Source of the DNA: Cheilinus undulatus
Taxonomy: Eukaryota > Chordata > Actinopteri > Labriformes > Labridae
Length of the DNA: 64,000 nt
Direction of reading: 5' to 3'
Assembly: GCF_018320785.1 (NCBI RefSeq)
Contig: NC_054886.1
Coordinates: forward strand, 33,091,732 to 33,155,731
Shown piece by piece: positions 45,505 to 57,000 of the stretch (position 1 is its first letter; each line of letters opens with the position of its first letter). The notes under the pieces are model-generated. The model did no database searches, was not told where the DNA came from, and saw nothing but the letters and a program-made list of their open reading frames with translations. The translations under genes were made by a program, and so were the position numbers.

Positions 45505-46702
45505 TGAGAGGAGGGTCCGCCAGATAGTGGATCCTCAGATCCAGGGGGATCAATGTGGTTTTTGTCCTGGCCGTAGAACAGTGGACCAGCTCTACACTCT
45601 TGGTAGGGTCCTGGAGGGTGCATGGGAGTTTGCCCAACCAGTCTGCATGTGTTTTGTGGACCTGGAGAAGGTATTCGACCGTGTCCCGTGGGGAATCCTG
45701 TGGAGAGTGCTCTGGGAGTATGGGGTGCCGAAACCCCCTGATAAGGGCAGTTCGATCCCTGTACGCCCGGTGCCAGAGTTTGGTCCGCATTGCCGGAAAT
45801 AAGTCAGACTCGTTTCCGGTGACAGAATTTCTAGATGCAGCCAGGGCGTTGAGGGGGTCCGGTTTGGTGGCCTCAGGATCAGGTCTCTGCTTTTTGCGGA
45901 TGATGTGGTTCTGTTGGCTTCATCAGGCCGTGACCTTCAGCTCTCTCTGGAACGGTTCGCAACCGAGTGTGAAGCGGCTGGGATGAGAATCAGCACCTCC
46001 AAATCTGAGGCCATGGCCCTCAGTCGGAAAAAGGTGGAATTCCCTTTCCAGGTTGGGAATGAGATCCTGTGGAGGAGTTCAAGTATCTCGGGGTCTTGTT
46101 CATGAGTGAGGGAAGACTGGAACGGGAGATTGACAGGCGGATCGGTGCAGCGTCAGCAGTGATGCGGTCTCTGCATCGGTCATTCATGGTGAAGAAAGAG
46201 GTGAGTCGAAGGGCGAAGCTCTCGATTTACCGGTCGATCTACGTTCCCACCCTCACCTATGGTAACTAACTGTGGGTTGTGACCGAAAGAATGAGATCAC
46301 GGATACAGGCAGCTGAAATGAGTTTCCTCCACAAGGTGGCTGGGTTCTCCCTTAGAGATAGGGTGAGAAGCTCGGCCATCCGGGAGAGACTCGGAGTAGA
46401 GCCGCTGCTCCTCCACGTTGAGAGGAGCCAGATGAGGTGGCTCGGGCATCTGGTCTGGATGCCTCCTGGACGCCTCCCTGGTGAGGTGTTCCGGGCAAGT
46501 CCCACTGGGAGGAGGCCCCAGGGAAGACCCAGAACATGCTGGAGAGGCTATGTCGCTCGGCTGGCCTGGGAACGCCTCGGGATCCCCCGGGAAGAGCTGG
46601 ACGAAGTGGCCGGGGAGAGGGAAGTCTGGGTCTCCCTGCTTAGGCTGCTGCCCCTGTGACCCCACCTCAGATAAGCGGAAGAAGATGGATGGATGGATGG
46701 AT
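45505..46702 (+). mobile_element. LINE reverse-transcriptase remnant, 5'-truncated with frame breaks
   Basis: The plus strand encodes a typical fish LINE: DQCGFCPGRRTVDQLYTLG, CMCFVDLEKVFDRVPWG, LLFADDVVLLASSGRDLQLS-type sequence (FADD catalytic box near 45890-45905), VEEFKYLGVLFMSEGRLERE and RSQMRWLGHLVWMPPGRLPG. Frames change near 45750 and 46060, a segment before FADD is deleted, and a stop occurs at about 46267. It ends in (TGGA)n at about 46685-46702, as fish I/Nimb-type LINEs do. Nonfunctional. Confidence 0.88.
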
Positions 46703-47021
46703 TCAGTATCTTTGAGCTTAGTCTAAAGAATTTTCTGGACTTTATCTGTTGTTTTGGGTTGTTGACATGAACAGACATTAGCATGTAGACAGTATTTTTG
46801 TCCACCAGTGTTGATAAGGGTATTTGAATTCTGAGAAATAGTCATGTATGGTACATTTATAACAGACAAAAAAGTGTGACTAATTTGTGATTTCTAGAGT
46901 TAACTGTGGAACTTGTGAGATTAATCACGATTAAAAATTTCAATTGATTGAAAGCCCTCATTTGTATGTATTTAACACAGCATGCAGGCGAGCCAACATA
47001 TTTTATTGGCCCATTTTTATG

Positions 47022-48476
47022 TAAAACTGGTTAAACTACAGGGATAAAATGTTCTCATCTACAGCCTTTATGCTGCAGATCTCTCTAACCACTGGATCAA
47101 CTTTCACAGAAATCACTGGAGGCTAATGTCACTATAGCCAAGCACCTCATACCACACAACTTCAAAAATCACAAAATATCCCTTTAACCACTTTTCCCCT
47201 TTTTGCCGCTTCTTAATGACACTTATCGACCATTTCCGCCATTTCTTTCTGCCGCTATCAACCAATCTTTACAACTTTTGTCAATTTACAACTTTTAAAC
47301 ACATTTTCTCTGCTTATTTTTCTGCTTGATTTTTGCCACTTTTAACCACTTGTCCCATTTTTGCCTCTTCTTTGGCCCCTTTTAACCCATTTTTGCTGCT
47401 TTTCACCCTTTTTTTCTGCTTCTTTATGCCACTTTCAGCCCATTATACCATGTCTGTCTGCTTTTTTAAACCACTTTTGAAAATATTGGACCTTTTTTGC
47501 CAGTTAGAAAAAAACAAAAACCAACCAAAAGTGGACCAAAAAGCAGCACACACTTATGTTTATTAAAGCATATGGTGAAAAGTCAAAATAGAACTATCAG
47601 GCATAAAGAGACAGAAGACATGTGACGCACTGAAAAAGACAGAGTTACACAAATTAAACAGAGGGGAAAGTCATAGTATTTAAAATTCTGATTCACACTC
47701 CATACCACCAGGGGGCAGAAAAGCACTGTTTCATTGTTTTTCCAGTAAACCTCATTGAAGAAGGAGAAAGTAAATAGAGCGCTGATTAGACCCAGATGTG
47801 GCAAAAATGTGCAAAAAGCAGAGAAAACTGGTGAAACTAGTGAAAGGAAATCAAAGTGGGAGGAAAACAAGAGCAGGAAGACAACTACAAAATAAAACAG
47901 GAAGCAAAATGAAGACTATGACAACATCAGATCAAATTCAAATATAAAATAGAAAACACGCACATATAAATGTTACATAAGATTTGGTATGAAACCTAAC
48001 AGCATTGCTAGCATACAGCTACTATGTTAAAAATCCCTCTGACAAACATAAAAGCATGAAAAACTCAGTCGTTGAGTTAAAGAAAGACACGTGGGCTGTT
48101 GTAGCTTACAAACATTTGTAGTCATTGATAACTGCATGAAAAATGCATTTCCTTGGCCACCTGTCACTCCACTTTAACTACCAGGATCAGCCAAACAGAG
48201 CAGACACTACCACTGGGTTATATGGGGTGGAACGTACCAAATGTGGCAGAGGTGGAGGGGTGTTTAGTTTCTATCTAAGAAAATGTTCTTTTAAAAGCAG
48301 TCAGAGAACATTACTTGTATTTTTGTCTTTGATGTTGAATTTTCTAGCTGAAGTTGATCATATTTACAGTTAAGAACTTTGCTTCTGATTTTAAAACGTA
48401 ACTGACTGTCTCTTGGTCAGGGGCGTCCAAACTTTTTGCGCCGAGGGCCACATACAGAAAATTTCAAGGATGGTGG
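47022..48476 (+). repeat. Duplicated block, copy B (uninterrupted)
   Basis: Continuous counterpart of the four segments of block A at 30926-35195. It shares the CACCAGGGGGCAGAAAAGCAC region, the GGTTATATGGGGTG region and the start of a hAT element. It shows the pre-insertion state for the solo LTR and the retroposed insertion. Confidence 0.85.
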
Positions 48477-49571
48477 GGCCACTTTCATATACCTCCCCTT
48501 TATGATATCAAAGTAAGTCAATCCAGTCCAATTTAGGTAAAGATACACTAAATGATTTGAGATGCTTTAAAGTTAAGTCAGGGAAAAAGCACATTAACAA
48601 ACTGTTGTGTCAAAATGTTTGTTTACAGAATTAGCACAGTAGTGTGGCTAGTGCTGACAGTAAAGCATACGCTAATACAAATGAACTCATACTGTCTTCA
48701 CAAACTATAATTTTTCTCTTTTCTTATTAGCAGACAAGTATAGTTTTGTGTGATCTTTCCGGACAAGCCCCCAAGGTAACATAAAACTGTAGTTGTCCAT
48801 CAGTAAGAAAACAGAGATAAACTATACACTACAGTAAAACACAGGTTTCATGCTCTAATGTGGGCCATTTGTCATTAATTTGCTGCGGGCCAATTAACGC
48901 ATTGAGTGCCATTGAGATATATATATATATACGTCAAATTGTTTTTTCGGCGGCTGGCACGAGGGGGCGCTCTCACGCTCCCTGTGAGTAATTTTGGGGC
49001 TTCTGGGAACACAGAAGTTGGAACACAGAAGAGACAGTAGATCAAAGCCACAGTGGAGACCCTGGGGTCAAAGAGCAGAGTGATCATTACGGAGGTAATC
49101 TAAGCTAAAAGTTCTAAAATAGATGCTGGAGGAAACTTTAAACTTTTGCCTGAGAAATCGCTTACTCACTGAAACCGACACTGAACTTAACGAAAGCGAG
49201 TCAGCGCGCTCATTCATCTGCCTTGGCCAGCCAAGAGGCTAAAGAATGCTGCCAGGTCTCCCCCGTGCATCGGAGAAAAAAGACATCCGCTCATCAGCTG
49301 GATGCCTACAGCGACGACACTTCAGAGATGGACTTTACTGACCCAGACTCTGAGGAATGGCTGCCGAGTGAGTGGAGTGGACCTTGTTCTCTGTCCCAGA
49401 GCGATGGAGGTAAGTTAACGTTAGAAACCCACTGATTATTCAGACAAATTTATTGAATGAAACCATCACTCATGCTCCTGTGATTTCAGAAGCAGACTTG
49501 AGAGAAGAGCAAGCCCCATGCAGCTCTACAACACCGTCTGTTGGCAGAAAAAGAGGTAATAACAAAAAAAT

Positions 49572-49613
<42 letters not shown>

Positions 49614-50138
49614 CATATTATATACTATATTACTTCTATAATTTACAGGCAGTGCCAGGGGACATGCAAGCAGGAGAGGATGTGGGTGTATCGGGGGGTC
49701 CCGTGGAGGCTGTCCAGTTCCAGAGTGTGATTTTCAGATCTCTTTTATGTCATTGAAGGCAAAATTATAAAATTCAAATCACTGTTTTCCTTGACAGACT
49801 TTCTTTCACAAAAATGCATTTTTCTCAGCTTTCTAGAAAAAAACGTGGTCTTTTTGGTGAAACTAGCCTCTATTCAACTTCAGATAAATCAAGAACGGAA
49901 CAAGGTGCAAACAAACGTTTTTTCCATGATGAAATAGAGAGTTTCTTCTTTCATTTGAGCTATTTGGTGTTTTCAGAGTCATAGTACAAAATATTCTGAG
50001 GGTCTTGAAAGATGACTCAAAATGGCCAAAAACGCTGGCACAAGCCACTACCCATTTTATGAAAGGGCTGGCACTCAATGAGTTAAATATGGGCCAAGGA
50101 CTGCATTTGGCCCCCGGGCCTTGGTGGGGACACCCCTG
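48418..50138 (+). mobile_element. Nonautonomous hAT element with CAGGGGCGTCCAAAC ends, interrupted
   Basis: Ends are CAGGGGCGTCCAAACTTTTTG and GGGGACACCCCTG, with 8-bp flanks CTCTTGGT (48410-48417) and CTCTTGTT (50139-50146). A piggyBac-type element is inserted at a TTAA within it, so the hAT sequence itself is about 530 bp. A truncated homolog begins at about 35152 in block A. Confidence 0.85.
48898..50082 (+). mobile_element. Nonautonomous piggyBac-like element with N-terminal coding remnant
   Basis: Inverted ends CGCATTGAGTGCCA and TGGCACTCAATGAG are flanked by TTAA at 48894-48897 and 50083-50086, the piggyBac target. Within it, 49223-49435 encodes an acidic stretch (DDTSEMDFTDPDSEEWLPSE) like the N terminus of piggyBac transposases. 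The catalytic core is absent. An AT microsatellite lies at about 49572-49608. Confidence 0.85.
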
Positions 50139-50749
50139 CTCTTGTTACATTCCCAGAGAGGAGGCTGGAGTGGGATGGGGGGTGTTAAAAACCCCTTTCA
50201 CTGTCTGGTTGGATTGAGTGACCATATCATCTCTGCACCAGTATTTTGGTTGGTTTGGACATTTAGCTCTGCTAGTTAAGATGGACCTCACAGCTCCATG
50301 GTGCAACCACACAGTGATGCAACATCAGTTACAACCTCACTAGTTTCAACATAGGGTTAACTTAGATTGAACTTATGCATAGCTGCTGCAGCAGGTCGCT
50401 GCACCCATACATATTAGATCCATAACCCACCCTGTGCTTTAAAACAATAGCTACACCGTCACACATTTTAAAATGATGTTTTTTAAACTTAGAATGCAGA
50501 CAATGTTTCTGAACTAGAAGGGCAGCATTGCACATGTGCACCATTGTGTTTTAAAGGTCTTGCCATCGCACCTCAGTAATGGTTATAGTACATTAACAAT
50601 GGAAAACTCCAGCTCCTCCTGAACACCTTGCATTTCGTAAAAAAAAATCTATTTTCTTCTTTGGTGTCATCAGTCTGCCATGCTATCATTTTAGATTATA
50701 CTCATGCCAGCCCCCTGCTGCTACAGAAACGTCATTTAACAGAGTTTGG

Positions 50750-50917
50750 CATGCAACTATGAAAACAGGAAACTAAGGCTGAGACGTTCACACAGCCGAA
50801 AATTAATGCAATGATGAAATAGCACATCAGGTACAGCCCTTTCAAGGAAAAGACTCCTGCTATAAAAGAGCTGATCAACTTAAACATTTAGGAGTGGAAA
50901 GCTATCAAAGGCTACTG
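50750..50917 (+). promoter_or_regulatory. Promoter and noncoding first exon of lectin copy 3
   Basis: TATAAAA at 50861-50867; the first exon ends at 50917 before GTGAGC. Shares GCACATCAGGTACAGCCCTT with the other lectin promoters, but the distal part has diverged. Confidence 0.55.
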
Positions 50918-51024
50918 GTGAGCGACTCTGTTAAAATTTTCTCAAACAGACTTACTATTGAGGGATCATTTTATATTTCCTTATCATAATACGTGTTTTT
51001 CTCTCCAGTGTTGACATCTCAATC

Positions 51025-54000
51025 ATGTCCGTCATGAAGATTCTGGCTGTGACTCTGCTGCTCTGTGCCATGGTGGTCCTCACTGAGGCTGAGCGTGAGT
51101 TTGACTTTTCAGAGGTTTACATGCTAAAACGACTTCCACCATTATTATAACTGAGTTTTATATGATCAAAATGACCAAACTAAGACAAAGAAACATGGAT
51201 AAATGATGCTGACCTTAATCCTGTTAGCTTGTCTTTGGTCTTTTCAAAACCTGCCTCTTCTAACGTTTTTTACCGGTCACATTTTCTAACGCTCACTGTG
51301 ATGTTTTTAATAGTAATATGTTCATACATGTAATAATCAGAGATGGGCACATTTAATCTGACTGTCATAAATCCACTGTATGGTTTTCATTGGGAAAACC
51401 TCCCATAAAAAGTGTTTTGGAAGGGCAGGACTTTTACAAAATTTCCTAGTGGGTCATCAGGCGAATATTCTGTCACATTCATTATGGGTCAAACTGGGAG
51501 GCCAGCAAAACCACTGTCCATTGAAAGTTAAGCTGTGATAACTGAATTTCATTTTTAACCTATAAAAAGCAAAAAATAATGAATTTTGTTTAAAAGCCTT
51601 TCTCCAAACAGAATCAGCTTTTTATTGGTGATGTTAACAGTGTGGATGGGCTTGTTGAGCTAAACGAATAGGAAAGTTATGTCAGAATACATCGCTAAGC
51701 CATGATGTGCTCAAAGGATGTCAGAAAAGAATGCAAAAGAAGCTCAGACCAAGTTTATTATAGTTATCTGAAATTAACAAAGTAGTTAAAACTAAAATGT
51801 GAAAATCATTTTAGTTAACTGACTAAAACTTTATTGCAAAACTAACTAAAATAAAACAAAAATGGAGACAAAATATCCTTAGTTTTAGTCTTTGACACAA
51901 CCGTACTGACTGGCCCCTACCGCCAAGCCTGTGGAGTGTAAAATGGTCTGATTTGATTGGTTAAGACTTCAAACAGTGGTAGTTTTACTTCTGGTTGTAT
52001 TAAGATATCAACTTTAAACTAGAGAAATTGCATTTTCTTGCAGCAAATGCATTGAAATGTTGAGGCTGAAAGCAGAAAATGAGAAAATGTGAATTAAAAC
52101 TGCTAAAAGCAGTGGAACAAAGCTGAAAATAAGAAGGTATAACTAGAACAAAATGCAATTTCAGTGGAAATTGCGTGGGGATGCTGAGAGCTGGATTGTG
52201 GAAAAACTGCTGAAAATAGCCATAAAGCACAAAAATAGCTGAAAATACCATAAAATTGATGAAAATAGCATAAAAATAGCTGAAAGAAGCCTAAAAAGGT
52301 GAAATTATCCAACAAATAGCTGAAAGTAGCCTAGAAATAGCTGAAAATGACAAAAATAGCTCAAAGTAGCCTAAAATAGCATAAGAATAGCTCAAAGTAG
52401 CCTTAAATAGGTGAAAATAGTATAAAATAGTTAAAAGTAGCCTAAAAATAGTTGACAGTAGCATAAGAATAGCTCAAAGTAGTCTAAGAATAGCTGAAAG
52501 TGGCAAAAGAATTGCTCAAAGTAGCCTAAAATAGCTGAAAATAGCAAAAGAATAGATGAAAGTAGCCGAAAATCACTCAAAGTAGCATAAAATAGCTCAA
52601 AGTAGCATAAGAATATCTCAGAGTAGCCTAAAGATAGCTGGAAATAGCATAACAATAGCTGAAGTAGCCTAAAATATCAGAAAATAGCATAAGAATAGCT
52701 GAAAGTAGCCTAAAAATATCTGAAAGTAGCATAAGAATAGGTCAGAGTAGCCTTAAAAATATCTGAAAGTAGCATAAGAATAGGTCAAAGAAGCCTTAAA
52801 AATATCTGAAAGTAGCATAAGAATAGCTCAAAGTAGCCTAAAATAGCTGAAAATAGCATAAGAATAGCTCAAAGTAGCCTTTAAAATGAAAAGGGTTCAA
52901 AAACAGGAGAAGGTAGTTTTTTAATGGCAAAAGGTAGCCTAAATGGGTGAAGTTTGTGGATTTTATAGATGTTTGTTCAGAGTTGTCTTCTGTCTGAACA
53001 GCAGGCTTGCTCCACTCTGACTGATGATGTCACCCACTCTAAGGTCTGACTTTTTTGTGTAAAACCCCAAAAGTTTGTGTTGCTTAAACTGTGAAATCTC
53101 TAAAACTGTAGAAGATAGCTAAAAGCTGAATACATGTTCAATTGCTGAAGAGTTTGTCTACATTTTAAAGCAAAAATGAAGTCTGTAAGTGGAAGTATGC
53201 AGAATCTGTTGAATCTCAAAGTTGAAGCAGTTTTAGGCAGAACTGCAAAAATCTTCCATGCATTTTAATGGGGCCAAAAAATGTGGAAAATGTTAAATTT
53301 TGTAAAAAGTAAAAGGGTCAGAAATGTCAAAAATACAAGCACACATCTCCTGACCATGCTGAACATGATAAAAGTTGAACTGTAAAAATAGGACAAACTG
53401 TGGAGGAGTTGAAAAGTGCCAAAAAACATACGGAAGAAGAAGAAGAAGAAGAAGAAGAAGAAGAAAGGTTGTAGAAGAACATGTTGAAATGTATATGTTG
53501 ATATATAATAAATAAAGTGCTAAGTGAAGAGTAACCTGTTTGAATATGTTTTTAAAAATGTATGATGTTCACTCAGCCCTGACGTCTATCAAAAATTAAA
53601 AATGAATAAATAAAATTATCACTAAAATTAATAAAACTCAACTAAAACGAAGCATTTTTGCAAAATAGCTATTAACTAAACTAACATATCAGCAGTAAAA
53701 ACTAATAAAAACTAAAGTAAAATTGAACACAGTAAGTGAGAATGAAATGAATATAAAAACTAATGGACAATCCCAAACTATTGTTACCTTGGCTGAGACA
53801 ACTTTTAATGAAAGTAGTTAGGTAATTGTAAAATGTGGCAAAACAAAGTAGGCAAATAGCAACATGGATAAAGTGGCCAAAGAAGTGGCAAATATGGGCT
53901 TAAAGTGTCCAAAAATAGTAAAGAGTAAAAATGGGATAAAAGTGGGGGGAAGTTAAGTTTAAAGTGACAAAAAGTGGGTTAAAAGTAGCAAAAAATGGCT

Positions 54001-57000
54001 AGAACAGGTTAAGTTGGAAGAAGAGTGGCAAAAATGTTCAAAAAGTTGGAAAAAAAGGGTTAAAAGATGTAAAATAAAAAAGCGGAAACAAAGGGCGACA
54101 AGTGTCACAGGAATGGAAATGCGGTGTGAAAAGGGGTTAAAAAGTAGCATGGATAAATAACCCAATATCATAACCCAGTAATATTTTGACACACCTTCAG
54201 CTCCAGATTGAAGTAACTATTAGCCAGGAAGCTAGCTCCAGTGCTACTAATCCCACATCGATATCATCACAACTGGGACGGGCCCATTCGCCAGGGTTTT
54301 CAGGGGCCCAGACAAGTCTGCTGGCAGGCCTGGTGGTCGGTAGAAGTCCAAAACATTCTTGATTTTAAAAACCTCATTTTAAAATAAAAGCTGGTTGTTT
54401 TAAAGTTCAACGTAGTTCACTGAATACGCTTCAGCAGTTGAAAATGTTCAGATATTTGGTGCATGGCCACATATGGAGAAGCCAATGAGACCTAAATGTG
54501 AGTGTGGGTCTGGAAAAAAATGTGGACTCAAGTCCCTGACAAACGTAAACCCTGAGTGGACCCTCATCTGTTTTAACCTCCTAAGACCCTGCATCCACAT
54601 ATGAGGACATCACATTCTGGCTTTCCTGCATTAAAGCAATCATTTTTGGTGTTAGAATTGATGTAATAATCGCTCAGAATGTCCATTCAAGTTTAAGGTA
54701 TTTGCTTGAAATGCTGGGATAATTTGCTGTTTGAATATTTTAGGGAATTTGCTTGGAAGTTTTCAAAGCATTTTTATTGAAATTAAGAGGATATGCTTGT
54801 ATATTTTGGAGGGTTTCGTGGCTTTAGATTTAATTTTTTAAATGCGTTTTCATGGGAATGTGTGGAAATTATTACCAAATTTTTGGGAAGTTGGATTGGG
54901 AATTTGGGCTTCAGGATTGTCCTTGAATTTTTCAGCATTTTTTCTGAGAAAACTTTAGGGGATTTGGGTAATTTCCACCATTTTCATAACCTTGCAAAGC
55001 AGATGGATACGCCCGTTTCCTTGTTTTTCACTGGCAAATCCATCTTGCAAAGCTCCCGTCTGAACCGTTTGGGCCCGGTTATAAAGTGACAGGACCAAAC
55101 AGCAACGAGGGGCAGTACTCTCAGGTACGGCAGTGTCGTTACGTAAACAAACAGCAGCAGGAGCTGTTGCAGTTATGGAGGAAGAGATTAGCGTGGATGC
55201 TGCTAAAGCTCCAGTTTTATCAGAACTTGATGATATGTGTTCACGAAAAGAAGAACAAAGAACAGCAGTGAGTTGTTTTCTTTTCAAAAACGACAAAAGT
55301 CGAGTACTGACATGTCTATAGTTGCCAAGTTTCGCGTTATTCCTCACCAGCTGCGCACGCGGAGCTTGATAGCTGCTACGTCACGTGTTTTGTTGCTCTG
55401 ATTGGCCTGTAGAGATGTGACAGAACGTTCATCCAATCACACTCCGAGTTTTTTTCAAATCCTCTGCCTTTTCTCAATCGTTTGCTATTGAGGCTTTCCC
55501 AGATGGATGTGTGAAACAAATCCAACACATCCATCTTTCATGGAATTTTGGAGAATGCTTCTTGAAAATGTGTAGAATTTGCCAAGAAACTGAAGGGGGA
55601 ATTTACTTCCAGATTTGGGGAATTTGCTTGAAATTTTCAGGAATTTGCATGGAATTTGGGGGAATTTTCATGCTTTATGAGGAATATTTGAGTACTATGT
55701 AAAGAAATATTTGTGTACTTAAAAAATATGTTTAAGAATTTTCAAAGACATTTTTTTATAATGGAATTTTTTGGGGGTTTTGAAAGGAAAATTTCCAGGA
55801 AATTCCTGTTCAATGACAAGACTGATATTTTAACTTATCTGGCCATATTTATCCCAAATAAGTGGGAGAAAATAAAAATGCTCTCCAAACAAAGGCTCGG
55901 GTCTCAGGAGGTTAAATTCACTTAGCTTTTTTTGTAATAATGCAGCTATTTTCTAAAGACTGAAACCTATTTATCTTGAGATAACAAGGCTGTTTCCAAA
56001 GATGTTGAGGGAATTCTTTGAGGAATTAGCAAAATGTCCATGCTTTTTCAGGGAAAGGTAGTCCAGATGAAATGTCTGCATGCCTATTGGCCTTTTAGTC
56101 TGGAGTGTTGTGTTCAGTCTCGTTGTTCAGCTGAAGGTCCAAACTTGAAGAATTTTTATTTAATGCTTTTGAGTTCTTTAGAGATTTTTTAACTTCGGGC
56201 TGCAAGGAGGTGATGGTGGGTCCTAAAGCTAGAGCAGATGAGACCCACCGATTTAAAGGATTTCCAGAATTCTCCATTATATGAGTAAACAGAGCAGCAA
56301 TAAACGAGAATGGCATTAAAGTCTATTAAAATGTGTTTCAGCTGGTCCAAAGCCGGAGCCTGAGAATGAGATCGCGCCTGCGTTTCCTAAAGGTGAGTTG
56401 ATTTCTTTGTGATTGAAATCATCACAGAGTCCACAGAATAGATAGTAATAGAACTTTTAAATATTTGGTTTATGACTTTAACAAATCTACTCGTTGTCCA
56501 ATCAGCTTTTTGTTTTTTTAGTAAATGTTAACATGCTAAGAGGCTAAAAGAGGGTGGTGACCTCGGTAAACATCCTCTATCAGTAACTGCCTTATAAAGT
56601 TGTGTTTTATGGCAACAAAGCCAATAAAATGAAATACTGATCACTCTTTATTTTAGCCATTATCTGTCAAATCTTTAATAATCTCACATTTATTTTAACA
56701 ACATAAATGATGTTCTGACAAGGTAGAACCTACCAGTATCTTTTTTCCCTACTCATTTATGACAATTTATTCTTCTTTTTAAAAGTGTCGAGTGTTTAAG
56801 TTCAATAAATGCACGTACTAGTGAGTGAGAGCTCATGTTTTATAATCATGATTTTGATAAAAAATAATGAATCAAAATAATCTTGATTATGGTTTTTTAC
56901 ATAGTTGAACAGCCCTACCACATTTTAATCATCCAGGACCCAAGACAAGCGAGAAATTATTAAATCAAAACATCTTCAGCAGGTAACAATCTCACTTGTT

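Noticed and set aside
45281..46659. Long open frames that look like a multi-domain gene
   Set aside because: They encode successive pieces of a LINE reverse transcriptase in different frames, with a deletion and a stop; a retroelement remnant, not a host gene.
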